Origin: an uncultured Muribaculaceae bacterium
GTDB lineage: Bacteria > Bacteroidota > Bacteroidia > Bacteroidales > Muribaculaceae
NCBI GenBank assembly: GCA_910578075.1
Contig: CAJTPK010000007.1
Location: 69,451 to 133,450, forward strand
Direction of reading: 5' to 3'
DNA length: 64,000 nt
Part shown: piece by piece, positions 35,996 through 47,200 of the stretch
How the letters are laid out: each line of letters starts with the position of its first letter
Numbering within the stretch: the first letter of the stretch is position 1
Notes under the pieces: model-generated
Databases searched by the model: none
The model's input: the letters and a program-made list of their open reading frames with translations, nothing else
What the model was told of the DNA's origin: nothing
Made by a program: the position numbers and the translations under genes

Positions 35996-36934
35996 TCAGA
36001 GGTTGAAGATAGCCTCTTTCTGATAACGAGCCATAAGGACTCCGTCAGCCCAATCGGTTGACGGGGTTACTTTTTTACCCATCGACTCAAGAAGTATATA
36101 ATCGGGTATCGGAGCTCCGGCATATATGGAGCAGATCACTCCACCACCAAGACGAGGGTTAACCTCCATAAGAAGATAGCGGTCTTTGTCAAGGTCATGA
36201 AGGATCTGTATTGTCACCGGACCGGTAAGTTTGAAATGCTCGATCACCTTACGGCTCATGTCGATAAGGTGGTCATTCCGGAATGTCTTGGTACGAGTCA
36301 CCTCTCCTCCCATAATTTCAAGACGCTCGCGCGGAACAGTGGTGAGTATCTCACCTTCCTCGCTGACATAGCAATCGACAGAATACTCGCGGTTGTGCTC
36401 TATATACTCCTGAATTAAATATTTGTCAAGATCAGCAAGGAGCATAAGGTCGTCGACCTCATGGAATATCTTTATTCCGCGTGAGGAACCACCTTTGCGA
36501 GGCTTCACGATAGCCGGCATCTCGTTGTCGATAACAGAATATGTGCGCGGGATGGGGAATCCAGCCTCCTTGAAAAGCTTGGCAGCCTCTACCTTGTCGA
36601 ACATCCGTGTGGTAGTGGAAAAATCCGAAACAGGAACGAAAACGCCCTCTATTTTCTCTTTGCAGAGAGATGCGATCTCTATGGCGGAATTAATAAACGG
36701 AAGTATGATATTCACATTCCTCTCCTTCACTACGCGAGCGATATCGTCGATCACATCAGGGTCGTCGAAGCTTTTGCCTCTGATCACATCACCTTCAATG
36801 GCGATGGGCACCTGGGTGTCAAGCTCATAAGCCACTATTTCAACCTCGCAACCGAGACGTTTGCCGCTTTCTTTGAGGAGCTGAGCCATTGAGACGCGGC
36901 GCGATCCGCCCAGCATAAGGATTACAGTTTTCAT
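35996..36934 (-). CDS. ATP-grasp protein, carbamoyl-phosphate-synthase-like
   Basis: The 312 residues start with a Rossmann-like preATP-grasp domain (MKTVILMLGGSRRVSMA) and contain an ATP-grasp fold with PAIVKPRKGGSSRGI (ATP lysine and glycine loop), LIQEYIEHNREYSVD and the metal-binding end MEVNPRLGGGV. Such single-chain enzymes ligate a carboxylate to an amine or thiol; the substrate is not predictable. The gene lies 34 bp downstream of an N-acyltransferase-like gene on the same strand, so they may act together. An in-frame start 19 codons upstream would overlap the neighbour and lacks the fold start. Confidence 0.85.
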   Translation of the reverse strand: MKTVILMLGGSRRVSMAQLLKESGKRLGCEVEIVAYELDTQVPIAIEGDVIRGKSFDDPDVIDDIARVVKERNVNIILPFINSAIEIASLCKEKIEGVFVPVSDFSTTTRMFDKVEAAKLFKEAGFPIPRTYSVIDNEMPAIVKPRKGGSSRGIKIFHEVDDLMLLADLDKYLIQEYIEHNREYSVDCYVSEEGEILTTVPRERLEIMGGEVTRTKTFRNDHLIDMSRKVIEHFKLTGPVTIQILHDLDKDRYLLMEVNPRLGGGVICSIYAGAPIPDYILLESMGKKVTPSTDWADGVLMARYQKEAIFNL

Positions 36935-36968
36935 GAATTCATGAGATGAGGAGTTGATAGAAAATAGT

Positions 36969-37913
36969 CTAAACCACGGGCTGAATGTCATATTCCGAAT
37001 AAGAACCGATATGCCTGGTCTTTTTCTCTTCGAAAATATCGGAAATCTTTAGGAAAATGCCGGTTTCCTCCACATCACCGAATTCCTTGTTGATTGCCGT
37101 GCCGAACACTCTCATTGTCGGTGACAAAGCCATGTAGGAATTCACAAGTGGTGGAATCTTGAGATCATGTTCTCGTATGAAATGATTGAGAATACGGAAA
37201 TCTTCCTTATAGTCCGTTCCTGTGAAACGAGCCTGGATCTCCGGGGAATCAGCAGCTGTAGGCAATGCCTCTATTGGTGTCACAAGTCCGTCGGGATCCG
37301 GGAAATGGCGATGCATGAAGCCAAGTATCATGTCGCGGCATTCACTGTTGTAATGCGGATACATGGTCACTTTACCGAACAAATATTCTATTTCCGGATT
37401 TTTAACAGTCAGAGCTCCGAGACCATCCCACAGATTGTCAAGAGCATACAGCGCCTTATGACCAGCTTTGGTGGTCTGGTATTCAAGAGCCACGAACGAT
37501 CGTCCGAGCTCGATGGTCTTGGGTAGGAACTCCGTAAGGAAACGCCCTGAGAAATTAAACATATGCGCTGTGGCGATACGGGGTGTGCCATCCGCAATCT
37601 CTATATCTTTTCCAAGGATAAACCGGTAACCGCCCACAATCTCGCGGTCAGCGGGATTCCATACGATCATCTGCCGGCACGGGACAGGCATGGTGTCAAA
37701 CTCGTCAATATCGCACTCGAGGCCTGTGCCTCCACCGGCATCGCGAAAAGCGATCTCACGCAGACGACCGATCTCGCGCATAGTGTTTGGCGCACAGAAA
37801 GCATCGACCACATAAATCTCATTGTCGCCTTTGTTGGTGTGACGGAGAAGACGCGCTGGTGTCAGCTCCGCCTCAATAAGCACGGGGTCTATTTTATCTA
37901 TAATGGGCTGCAT
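36969..37913 (-). CDS. GNAT-fold N-acyltransferase-like protein (OlsB/GlsB-like)
   Basis: The 314 residues resemble the acyltransferases often annotated as hemolysin-like: EIGRLREIAFRDAGGGTG, then VGGYRFILG, MFNFSGRFL and ELGRSFVALEYQ. In Bacteroides a protein of this type (GlsB) makes N-acyl-glycine for glycine lipids, and OlsB does the same for ornithine lipids. No O-acyltransferase partner (GlsA/OlsA) is adjacent here. The fold assignment is good and the lipid substrate is an inference. A GTG three codons upstream (37922) is an alternative start. Confidence 0.8.
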   Translation of the reverse strand: MQPIIDKIDPVLIEAELTPARLLRHTNKGDNEIYVVDAFCAPNTMREIGRLREIAFRDAGGGTGLECDIDEFDTMPVPCRQMIVWNPADREIVGGYRFILGKDIEIADGTPRIATAHMFNFSGRFLTEFLPKTIELGRSFVALEYQTTKAGHKALYALDNLWDGLGALTVKNPEIEYLFGKVTMYPHYNSECRDMILGFMHRHFPDPDGLVTPIEALPTAADSPEIQARFTGTDYKEDFRILNHFIREHDLKIPPLVNSYMALSPTMRVFGTAINKEFGDVEETGIFLKISDIFEEKKTRHIGSYSEYDIQPVV

Positions 37914-38022
37914 ATCTATCACAGGAGTCTGCCGGCAACTGACGGCATTCAGTCTGCAAAATTAATAAAATCTGATTTAGTTTGCAATACCATGCTCCGA
38001 ATAGCCGTCAATCTCCATCTCA

Positions 38023-38496
38023 TCACCATGGTGCGCGGTTCATACGGTCGTAGACATATGTCTGTACAGAGCCATTGCCGGTGCGCCATTGCATCCACAG
38101 AGTATCGCCTCCGTGTGTGAACCAATAATTCATTGTAACCGGCTCTGAATATTCATACTGTATATTGATCTGATAGCTTGATGTCCCGGTGTTGGAATCC
38201 TGGCTATAGTATACTATACGCTCTGTATATTCCCTGCCACGTTGCAGATAATAGTAGAAACCTCTTCCGTTACCATTGAAATACAAATAGTTGGCATCTT
38301 CATCCGATACTGTGTCGCTGTTATATTGCACAAGCCCCCAGTATCCCGAAAGACGCGTATCGTTGAAGGTGTCCCATCCCGAGGGCGGTCCTCCCCACCA
38401 ATTGTCGTCATCTACGCTGCAGGATGTCAATCCCACGGAAAGAAGCATGGCCAGCATAATAGCCGACATCATACCTGTTAATTTTGAAATCTTCAT
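38023..38496 (-). CDS. Small lipoprotein, lipocalin-like, unknown function
   Basis: The 157 residues have a signal peptide with lipobox LTSC (Cys26), followed by SVDDDNWW. That acidic stretch resembles the Bacteroidetes lipoprotein export signal and suggests surface exposure. The mature part is rich in Tyr/Trp and beta-strands (RLSGYWGLVQY, NYLYFNGNGRGFYYY, DTLWMQWR), a layout typical of small lipocalin-like domains. It lies 84 bp downstream of the PUL regulator on the same strand but has no evident link to it. Confidence 0.75.
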   Translation of the reverse strand: MKISKLTGMMSAIMLAMLLSVGLTSCSVDDDNWWGGPPSGWDTFNDTRLSGYWGLVQYNSDTVSDEDANYLYFNGNGRGFYYYLQRGREYTERIVYYSQDSNTGTSSYQINIQYEYSEPVTMNYWFTHGGDTLWMQWRTGNGSVQTYVYDRMNRAPW

Positions 38497-38580
38497 AGCA
38501 ATATGGTTTTTATGTGATAGGCTCTATGAGACTGTTACTCACATTGAACTGATATATTATTCTCAACAACCATCTCCTGC

Positions 38581-41500
38581 TTATAGTTTATCCGAAGGTT
38601 TATATTCAGATGGGAGAACACCGAATTCCTCTTTGAAACATTGTCGGAAATTTCCGGGACTGCCCATCCCCACCATAAATGCGATCTCTGAAACAGTGTA
38701 GCGCCCCGTGACGAGCAGTTCGGCTGCGGCACGGGCCCTCATCCTGCGTATCATACCCGTCACAGTCAGCCCAGTCACGGCTTTCACCTTACGATAGAGT
38801 GTGGAATGGCTCATGCACATCGCATCGGCAATGAATCCCACATCCAAACTATCACCTGAAATATTATCGCTGATGATCGAGCTCACTTTCTCTATGAATT
38901 CGGCATCTTTCTCGCTCAGGCTCGATACAATAGGAGATTCCTCATCAATCTTGCCATCATCCTTCCCATCATCCTTCTCCATGACTCCTCTGGCAAGTTT
39001 ATGACGCGAAGACATAATATTTGCAATCCTCGACCGTAGCAGCGAAGATGAGAATGGTTTGGTGATGTAAGAATCGGCTCCTGCCTCATATGCCTCCCTT
39101 CGGGCATCCTCCGCGATTTTGGCAGTCACTATAATAACAGGTATATATTCTGTCTCGGCAGCTGACTTCAATGCCCTGACCATACTGATACCATCCATCT
39201 TGGGCATCATTATATCTGATATTATTATATCCGGCAGAATACTCCGCGCCTTGGCAAGCCCCTCGCTGCCATTTGTGGCAGACACCACATCATACTCAGA
39301 TTCAAGAGAGGAATTGATATAGTTGATGATATCAACATTATCCTCCACGACAAGAACAGTTGGACGCTCTGGAGATTCGCTGGTTTTCACCTCCTCGACA
39401 ACCGCCTCTTTTTCGGCTTCGCAGAGATACCCCTCCGCGCGTCTGTCCGCATTTGGGTAGGAATTGTCAGTATGGAGACGGAATCTAAATGTGGAGCCTC
39501 TGTCCGGCTCGCTCTCTGCAAATATCTCTCCTTCATGAATTTTAACAAGATTATATACCAATGCAAGACCTATACCTGTTCCGAGTTTTGTTTCAGCGCT
39601 CCTGTCGCGGTAATAGCGGTCGAAAATGTGTCTTAGAGTTTCCGCCCCCATACCGATTCCGGTGTCGCTGACTGCAATCTCGGTGAAGGGGACGCCAGAT
39701 TCCTCACAGTGATAGAGTTTGAGTGAGATAACTCCAGCTACCGTATATTTGCACGCGTTCGACAAAAGATTATCAACAATCATGGCGACAATCTCCGGAT
39801 CATACCACAATCTGAAATCGCCCTCCTCCACATCTATCCTTATATCTACAGCGGCATTGGTGTTCAATTCGCGATATCGCCCTCCTATATCGGCGACAAG
39901 CTGACCAAGATCACCATAAGCCACACGCAATTCACGGTTTTGCGTTTCCGTTCGTCTGAATTCAAGAATACTGTTGATCAGATCGATGAGCCGAGAGGCG
40001 GATTTATGGATAACCCCTATTTTTCTGGAATGGTCAGCCGACAGCGACTTATCCGACTTCATGTCGTCAAGAGGACCGAGAATCAACGTCAGAGGCGTGC
40101 GCAGCTCATGCGTTATGTTGGTAAAGAAACGCAACCGCTCCGCATTCAGTTCCTGTTCATGGCGGCTGTTCTGACGCTCAAGATCAAGGGCATATTCCAA
40201 GGCAAGTCTTTTCTTGTAAAAACGTATTGCGAACCATGCCGCAAGTATGACTGCAACGGCATAAAGAAGTTTCGCCCACCACGTAGCCCAAAGCGGTGGA
40301 GTTATGACAAAAGCAAGCTCTGTCTGCGCATAGACCGATGGTGAATTCCTGCGACAAGCCTTTACCGTCAACCGATAATTTCCTGGAGGAAGATTACGCA
40401 GAAACACGCCCGTGGAACTATCGCCCTCATACCATCTCGAATCCACGCCTTCCACTTTATACCAATATTCCACAGCGGAAGTCTGCGCGGCATCAAGAAT
40501 ATTGAAAGAAACCCTTAGGGTATTGCGGTCGTAAGGGAATTCGAGTTTGCCAACAGGAGCGAAAATCTCCTCTTCCGGCTGATGATTATCACGTCCATAG
40601 ACAATTACCGAGGTAATGGCAGGTGCCGGCACGGGAGAAACCGATTTCAAAAGGTCCCGGTCGAGATAATGAATGCCGAAATGAGATCCGAAAAACAGTT
40701 CGCCTGCCTCACCTTCCGCCACACTGGCGCCCGAAAAGTCACCATTAGTCACGCCATCCGCATTTCCGAAATTCGCTATCGTGCCGTCCGTACGCATCAC
40801 GCTGATTCCGGAACCTGTTGTCATCCACAGACACCCTTCCCGATCAATTTTAATACCCCTTATATTAGCGTCAGCAAGACCGGAGGCTGCATCAATGATG
40901 GTGTCTATCTCAGCCTCAGGAGTCAGCTTTACCAACCCATCTCCCGTGGCGGCCCAAACATGGCTGCCGGCATCGATCAGCTGATTAACGGTGTTAGTAT
41001 GAAGACCGGTCCAAGTGGCAGCCTTATAAAGCTGTTTGAAATCAGATGAATACACGGTAACTCCTCCACCGAAGGAGCCCACCCATATATTTCCGTCCGG
41101 TCGCACAAGTATAGTCCTTATCCATTCATCCGACAGCTTTCCATCCACGGTATACCTTTTTCCCTTAACTTTTCCATCCGGTGAAAAGCGTATTAATCCC
41201 TGACCATTTCCGGCAAGGATATCACCCTCTGGAGTCTCGGCAAAACATCTTACATCTGAACCGGGCACAGCATCAAGAATTCCCGGAATATTTGAATCCG
41301 CAGGAATCACTGCCACACTTCCATCATATGTCCCTATCCATAACGTTCCATGGCTGTCAACCATAGAGGCGAGCACCGATTTCCCTTTGAGGTGATTCAA
41401 AGCATTACCGGCTGAAAAATCTCCTCCGCCAAGTGACAACACATCCAAACCGCCTCCATCGCTACCCACGAAAAGAGTATTTCCTCTCAATGCAAGCGAT

Positions 41501-42612
41501 GTCACAGGATTTCGTGTCGCGCCGTGACCGAATGGCAAGGCAGTATGACATATCATATCAATCCCGTCTCCGTAAGTGCCGATCCATATATTGCCGAAAG
41601 AATCCTCAAACGTGCAATGCACAGTTTTATTTGATACTTTTCCGCCATCTCCTCCTTCAGGAAGCATATTGACAAACTCCACTTCAGATGGTGATTTCAT
41701 CACCAGACTTTTGAGATCAAGAATGCTGACTCCTCCGTTTTCAGTCGATACCCACAATCTGCCATGCGAGTCCGTCATCAGACCGTAAACACTGTTGGAC
41801 ACGAGCGATGATCTCCTGCCTTCTTCATGACGGAAACATGTGAATGTTTCCGTCTCCGGATTGAAAAGGGCAAGTCCTCCATCAGTTCCTACCCACACAT
41901 TTCCATTGTTGTCAGGCAATACAGCCCTGACACCATTCCCTGGCAAAGATGCCGGATTTGCCACATCGTGCATGAAATTCCGAACGCTCTTTTTTAGCGG
42001 GTCAAACACTGAGAATCCGCAGTTGACATGCCCGACATAGACCATTCCTGCATTTTCCCTCATCGTCCACACATGATCATCCGGCCATCCATCGACAGTC
42101 CGCGAATTAAAATGACTGAATTTACCACTCTCAGGATCCATCAGATCGATACCATCCGTATAAGTGGCCACCCATAACTTGCCGCCGGCTGCCGGAGCTA
42201 TATCTGTGACTCCTGGGCTACCTATGGCATCCGGATTGCCTGTATCCGGGCGATAATGGGTAAATGTATAATCGGAGCAGTCAAGCCTGTCAAGCCCGTG
42301 GCGTTGGTTTGCAATCCATAGCACATTGGCGGTGGTGTCAGCGTAAATGCGGTTTAATTCGTTCGACATAGGTGAATTTCCGCCCCCTTTCCTGAAAGGG
42401 CGGAAACGTGTGCCGTCAAACCGGTTCAGGCCTGATTCTGTAGAAACCCACACAAAACCGTTACGATCCTGGGCCATCCCCATGATATAATTATTCGACA
42501 AGCCCTGCTCTGCCCCAAGCCGCGATATATTGACGGCAGCTTGCACAGCAGCGGCAGTCAATCCGAATGCCAGGAAGCAAAGAAGGAATAAGTTTCTAAA
42601 AGTACGTTTCAT
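38581..42612 (-). CDS. Hybrid two-component system regulator (HTCS) of the PUL
   Basis: The 1343 residues include a signal peptide (about 1-25), two periplasmic seven-bladed Reg_prop propellers (about 30-680, with repeats like GNVWVGTDGGLALFN), a Y_Y_Y domain (about 690-785) and a membrane segment (about 790-812). The HisKA histidine is in FFTNITHELRTPL (His835) and HATPase boxes follow (NLLSNACKYT, GTGIGLALV). The receiver Asp is in IISDIMMPKMDG (Asp1133), and an AraC-type HTH (about 1240-1335) ends the protein. HTCS proteins bind an oligosaccharide directly in the periplasm and activate the adjacent PUL. It is divergent from the susCD genes, with a shared 195-bp control region. Confidence 0.96.
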   Translation of the reverse strand: MKRTFRNLFLLCFLAFGLTAAAVQAAVNISRLGAEQGLSNNYIMGMAQDRNGFVWVSTESGLNRFDGTRFRPFRKGGGNSPMSNELNRIYADTTANVLWIANQRHGLDRLDCSDYTFTHYRPDTGNPDAIGSPGVTDIAPAAGGKLWVATYTDGIDLMDPESGKFSHFNSRTVDGWPDDHVWTMRENAGMVYVGHVNCGFSVFDPLKKSVRNFMHDVANPASLPGNGVRAVLPDNNGNVWVGTDGGLALFNPETETFTCFRHEEGRRSSLVSNSVYGLMTDSHGRLWVSTENGGVSILDLKSLVMKSPSEVEFVNMLPEGGDGGKVSNKTVHCTFEDSFGNIWIGTYGDGIDMICHTALPFGHGATRNPVTSLALRGNTLFVGSDGGGLDVLSLGGGDFSAGNALNHLKGKSVLASMVDSHGTLWIGTYDGSVAVIPADSNIPGILDAVPGSDVRCFAETPEGDILAGNGQGLIRFSPDGKVKGKRYTVDGKLSDEWIRTILVRPDGNIWVGSFGGGVTVYSSDFKQLYKAATWTGLHTNTVNQLIDAGSHVWAATGDGLVKLTPEAEIDTIIDAASGLADANIRGIKIDREGCLWMTTGSGISVMRTDGTIANFGNADGVTNGDFSGASVAEGEAGELFFGSHFGIHYLDRDLLKSVSPVPAPAITSVIVYGRDNHQPEEEIFAPVGKLEFPYDRNTLRVSFNILDAAQTSAVEYWYKVEGVDSRWYEGDSSTGVFLRNLPPGNYRLTVKACRRNSPSVYAQTELAFVITPPLWATWWAKLLYAVAVILAAWFAIRFYKKRLALEYALDLERQNSRHEQELNAERLRFFTNITHELRTPLTLILGPLDDMKSDKSLSADHSRKIGVIHKSASRLIDLINSILEFRRTETQNRELRVAYGDLGQLVADIGGRYRELNTNAAVDIRIDVEEGDFRLWYDPEIVAMIVDNLLSNACKYTVAGVISLKLYHCEESGVPFTEIAVSDTGIGMGAETLRHIFDRYYRDRSAETKLGTGIGLALVYNLVKIHEGEIFAESEPDRGSTFRFRLHTDNSYPNADRRAEGYLCEAEKEAVVEEVKTSESPERPTVLVVEDNVDIINYINSSLESEYDVVSATNGSEGLAKARSILPDIIISDIMMPKMDGISMVRALKSAAETEYIPVIIVTAKIAEDARREAYEAGADSYITKPFSSSLLRSRIANIMSSRHKLARGVMEKDDGKDDGKIDEESPIVSSLSEKDAEFIEKVSSIISDNISGDSLDVGFIADAMCMSHSTLYRKVKAVTGLTVTGMIRRMRARAAAELLVTGRYTVSEIAFMVGMGSPGNFRQCFKEEFGVLPSEYKPSDKL

Positions 42613-42634
42613 GCGGATATGGAATATTTTTATG

Positions 42635-42642
42635 CAAATATA
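42635..42642 (-). promoter_or_regulatory. Possible HTCS -7 promoter box
   Basis: On the minus strand TATATTTG matches TAnnTTTG and lies 22 bp before the HTCS ATG. No TTTG at the normal -33 distance was found. Confidence 0.4.
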
Positions 42643-42687
42643 ACCATTGATTGCTTAAAAACCGACCTTCAACCCCTATCTGACCCC

Positions 42688-42707
42688 ATTTTGACGAATT
42701 TCGACCA
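42688..42707. promoter_or_regulatory. Candidate HTCS operator: 10-bp direct repeat
   Basis: ATTTTGACGA is followed directly by ATTTCGACCA, an imperfect 10-bp direct repeat about 45-60 bp upstream of the -7 box of the PUL. AraC-type activators bind direct repeats of this kind. Assignment is by position and symmetry only. Confidence 0.35.
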
Positions 42708-42749
42708 TCGGATGACGAAAAACAGCCCGCTCTCTATCAAGTTTTAACA

Positions 42750-42757
42750 TAAATTTG
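42750..42757 (+). promoter_or_regulatory. PUL promoter -7 box
   Basis: TAAATTTG matches TAnnTTTG, 50 bp before the first PUL gene. No -33 TTTG is present, as expected for an activator-dependent promoter. Confidence 0.5.
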
Positions 42758-42807
42758 CAAACGTAATAAACCAGAAACTAACTAACATTATTAACCAAAC
42801 CTGCACC

Positions 42808-44283
42808 ATGAAAAAGAAGCGCTTTATGCTTGGCATTCTGGCTGCGTTAGCAATAGCCACTTGCCCCTCATGTGATGACAAAGAGACATGGCCCCAGGTC
42901 GACGGTAAAGAGCCCGTTATCGCTCTTGAATCGTCGGAAATAGGGTCGCGTGTCGGACGGACATTCAATATCAAGGGCAAGGTGAGCGACGCCGACGGCA
43001 TCAGTTCAATCAAACTTGAATGCCTCCCGCTTTATCTTGACAAAACTATCGACATCATCTCCATTTACGGTGAACCTCTTAAGGAGTACGATCTGGATTA
43101 CAAAGTTACCTCAGACCTTACTGAGGCCGGAGATATTTTCAACATCCGCATCACCGTTACCGATGTCCTCGGCAAAACGGCATCAGAAATATGCAAGGTG
43201 GATATGAATGGAGATATTGACGCTCCCATATTCACAATCGCACCGGCGGAAGAGATGACGGTGCTTCTAAAGGATGACGCCGTTCTGGAATTAAGTTTCT
43301 CTGTCACCGATGACCGCGCGCTCGCCAAGATTGAAGTGGCTGTTCCCGCCATCGGTTTCAACGATGAGATAACCACATTCGAGAATCCCCGCGCCTACAA
43401 CTATTCCCGCACTTTGACTTTCCCGACAGTAAATGCAGATTACGACCTTACTGTAAAAGCTACCGATATGGCGGGATTGACATCTGAGCGTGAATGCGTT
43501 ATTCATGTGAACGACACTCCCGACTTTGCCAAGATGTGGCTCGCGGATGTCGCCACAGCCGAAGAACTTAACAGCGATGTCATGGGTGTGCCTATGCTTA
43601 TCGATCATGTCGGTCAATTCTGCTACGAGGCCCGTTACTATAACGAGAAGGCAGGAACTGAGATATTCTTCATTCCACAGCGCACGGACTTCCGCCCCAT
43701 CTGCTATGGTCTTGACCCCAACGACAACACACGCATCACAGGCGAGGTCGACAATGCAAAACCATTTGTGCTTGATCAAGCCAAGATGTATTACCACATC
43801 ACCTTCAATATACTCACCAAAACCTACACCATCGAAACCTACTCTCCATCAAGCGCAGTTGTGCCCTACCCCCACAAATTCGGGGCTAAGGAGATGGATC
43901 TCTGGGAGAACGGATCAGAACTTGCCGACTTCTGGTTTGGATACACCACGGAAGGACCTAAAAACATCAGCCGATTCACTCAGGATCCCGACAACCCCTG
44001 CCGATTCTGGATGGAGGATAAACTGAGTCTCAAAGCCGGCAGACATTCCGGATTCATCATCCATAACTATCATTCCGACGGATGGTGGAACTATTGCACC
44101 TGGCGAGCAGACAATGAACAGGATCCCGAGCGTGCCGGATATTACGGCAAAGCATGGAATCCGGCATGGAAGCAACCTATGGCAGACGACCTCTGGTTCA
44201 AGCCTCCGGTGCCTGCCGACGGCAACTACCGTCTCTATTTCGATGCCCATCTGGGTCATATTAAAATTGTTCCGGTAAAATAA
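42808..44283 (+). CDS. Surface glycan-binding lipoprotein of the PUL
   Basis: The 491 residues begin with a lipoprotein signal peptide whose cysteine is in CPSCDDKETW. The acidic residues after Cys fit the lipoprotein export signal for surface display. Three Ig-like domains (about 30-245) are followed by a C-terminal beta-sandwich rich in Trp/Tyr (about 250-491, including HSDGWWNYCTWRADN), a likely glycan-binding face. It occupies the position of SusE/SusF-type binding proteins but, unusually, is first in the operon rather than after SusD. SusC starts 7 bp downstream. Confidence 0.78.
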   Translation: MKKKRFMLGILAALAIATCPSCDDKETWPQVDGKEPVIALESSEIGSRVGRTFNIKGKVSDADGISSIKLECLPLYLDKTIDIISIYGEPLKEYDLDYKVTSDLTEAGDIFNIRITVTDVLGKTASEICKVDMNGDIDAPIFTIAPAEEMTVLLKDDAVLELSFSVTDDRALAKIEVAVPAIGFNDEITTFENPRAYNYSRTLTFPTVNADYDLTVKATDMAGLTSERECVIHVNDTPDFAKMWLADVATAEELNSDVMGVPMLIDHVGQFCYEARYYNEKAGTEIFFIPQRTDFRPICYGLDPNDNTRITGEVDNAKPFVLDQAKMYYHITFNILTKTYTIETYSPSSAVVPYPHKFGAKEMDLWENGSELADFWFGYTTEGPKNISRFTQDPDNPCRFWMEDKLSLKAGRHSGFIIHNYHSDGWWNYCTWRADNEQDPERAGYYGKAWNPAWKQPMADDLWFKPPVPADGNYRLYFDAHLGHIKIVPVK

Positions 44284-44290
44284 CAAAACC

Positions 44291-47200
44291 ATGAAAAGAT
44301 ATATAATCGTAATACTCACCGCCCTGATGGCTGTCTGCGCACATGCGCAGACACGCATCAGCGGCACAGTGACAGACCAGCAGGGAGAACCGCTCATCGG
44401 AGCCACGGTATCCACTGCCGGTGGAGGCGCGGTCACCGACCTGGAGGGCCGCTACAGCATCACAGCTCAGCCCAAGGGATCCCTCACATTCTCATATGTG
44501 GGATATAAAACCCAGACTGTAAAAATTGAGGGACGGACCACTATCGACATCGTAATGGAGGAGAACTCGGAAGTGCTCGAGGATCTTGTCGTTGTCGGTT
44601 ACGGTGTTGCAAAGAAGAGCGACCTCACCAGTTCCATATCAACTGTAAAAGGAAGCCAGATCACGGAAGTAACCACAGGAAATCCTATGGATGCGCTCCA
44701 GGGTAAGGTAAACGGTGTGCAGATCACCTCAGGCGGTGGTCCGGGCACCGCTCCCAAAGTAATCATCCGAGGCATCACTACCGTCAACGGAAGCGCTCCG
44801 CTTTATGTAGTGGACGGTGTGCCTATCGGAACTGATATCAACTTCCTCAATTCCGGTGACATCGAAAGCATGGAAGTACTTAAAGACGCTTCCTCCGCAG
44901 CCATCTACGGCACACGAGGCTCCAACGGTGTGATACTCATCACCACCAAGAAAGGCTCCGAGGGAAAAACAAGATTCAATCTTAGCGCCTCCGTGGGTTT
45001 CCAGACATTGAAGAAACCGGCCATGGCTGGTGCCGGTGAATATGAAAAGGTGATCAACGCCCGCTATACCAATGACGGCAGTTCTCCACTCTGGAACAGC
45101 CCCAAGACCGGTTACACCGATGGAGAAGGCACCGACTGGTGGGACACCGTGGTCAACAAGACCGCCCTTATCCAGAACTATCAGCTCGGCATGTCGGGAG
45201 GTTCAAGCAAATACACCTACAACCTCAGCCTGGGATATTTCCACAACGCATCCCAATTTGACTATGGCTACTGGGACAAGCTCAACATCCGACTCAACAC
45301 TGAATATAAATTCAACAAATATGTTCTTGCCGGAATCAATCTTGCCCCACGCATGGAATCTTGGGACGACAGTCCGAGTGACTTTGGCTCTATCCTGGCA
45401 ATGGACCCCACCACACCGGTATTCAAGCCGGAGGATCAGTGGGTGCATAATGTATACGACAATTACCAGCGCAGCTACAACAACTCGACATGGAACCCTG
45501 CCGCCAACATAGCTCGCAGCAACGGTCATTCGCGTGAATTCGGCATGTTCCTTGACCCCTATATCCAGCTCATGCCTGTGAAGGGATTGACAGTGCGCAC
45601 GCAGTTTGGTGTAAACGCACGTTTCCGCCGCACTGATGGCTTCACACCTCAGTTCTTTATCGACCCGCAGGAACAGGAGGTATATAACAAGGCCTCACGA
45701 AAAATGACGCAGAACTTAGACTGGAACTGGACCAACACTGTCAACTATACAAATACTTTCGCAGAGAAGCACAACATCAATGCGGTAGTGGGCTTCACTG
45801 CGGAGAAATTCGCGGATTACTGGGTTTACGGCTCTCGCGATGCTGTGCCCGGAAACAGCGATACTCTACAGGAGGTGCATGCCGGAACTCTAAACCAGAA
45901 CGCAGACGGCAACACGTCATACAACACTTTAATCTCTTACCTCGCACGTGCGATGTATAACTTCGATGGCCGCTACTACCTCACGGCATCAGTACGTGTG
46001 GATGGCTCTTCGAAATTTGCAAAAGGCAATAAATACGCCACGTTCCCTTCCGTTTCCGCAGCATGGAGAATCAGCAACGAGGCATTCATGCGCAATCAGG
46101 ATGTAGTCAACAACCTCAAGCTGCGCCTTGGCTGGGGACGGGTAGGTAACCAGAACATCGACAGTTCAGCGTATCTTACGCTGCTCGACAGTAAAGATGC
46201 TGTCATAGGTGGCGTCCGTGTGCCCGGAACCGCGATCTCAAGCGTGGGCAATAACCAGCTACGCTGGGAGACAGTGGAAGACTTCGACCTTGGTCTCGAC
46301 ATGAGTTTCCTTGACTCGCGTCTGGAGGTTACGGCAGATGTATACCGTAAAAAGTCGCACGACATGCTGTATAAGAAAGAGAACATCCTGTCATTGGGCT
46401 ACCCCAACTGGAACGGAGCTGTGACGATGAATATCGGAAAGATGCAGGCCACAGGCTGGGAGGTATCGGTAAGCTGGCGCGACCGTGTGGGTGATTTCTC
46501 CTACAATGCTGGTGTGAATCTTTCCGGAGTAAAGAACAAGGCTGTGAAACTCTCCGGTGACGGACCAGTGCTTAAATCGGACTTCAATATGGACAAGATC
46601 ATCCGTAATGAGGATGGCGGAGAGATAAGCCGTTTCTATGGATTTGTGGCAGACGGCATCTTCCAGAACTGGGCGGATGTGAAATCGCACACCGATGAAC
46701 ACGGTAATCTTATCCAACCCAATGCCCGGCCGGGTGATATCCGTTTCCTTGACCTCAACAACAATGGAACAATCGATGATGGCGACAAGACCTATATCGG
46801 TAATGCTTATCCGAAACTGATGCTTGGTTTCAACCTCGCACTAAACTGGCGCAACTGGGACTTCTCAACCAATTTCTACGGCACATTCGGCAATGATGTC
46901 TTCAATACCACCAAACGCCGCTATTCCGGCGCAGGCAACGACAACACATGGGCCGGCGCATGGGAGAAATCATGGAGAGGAGAAGGGACATCCAACGATC
47001 TTCCCCGCCTGTCGGCATCCGACCCCAACCAGAACTACAACCGTGTGTCAAGTTTCTATGTGGAGGATGGCTCATATTTCCGGTGCAAGATGATGCAGCT
47101 TGGTTATACTATCCCCGAGAAACTGCTCAGAGGTATGAAGCTGCGAGTTTACGTCTCGGCACAAAATCTTTTCACTATCTCACGATATTCAGGCATGGAC

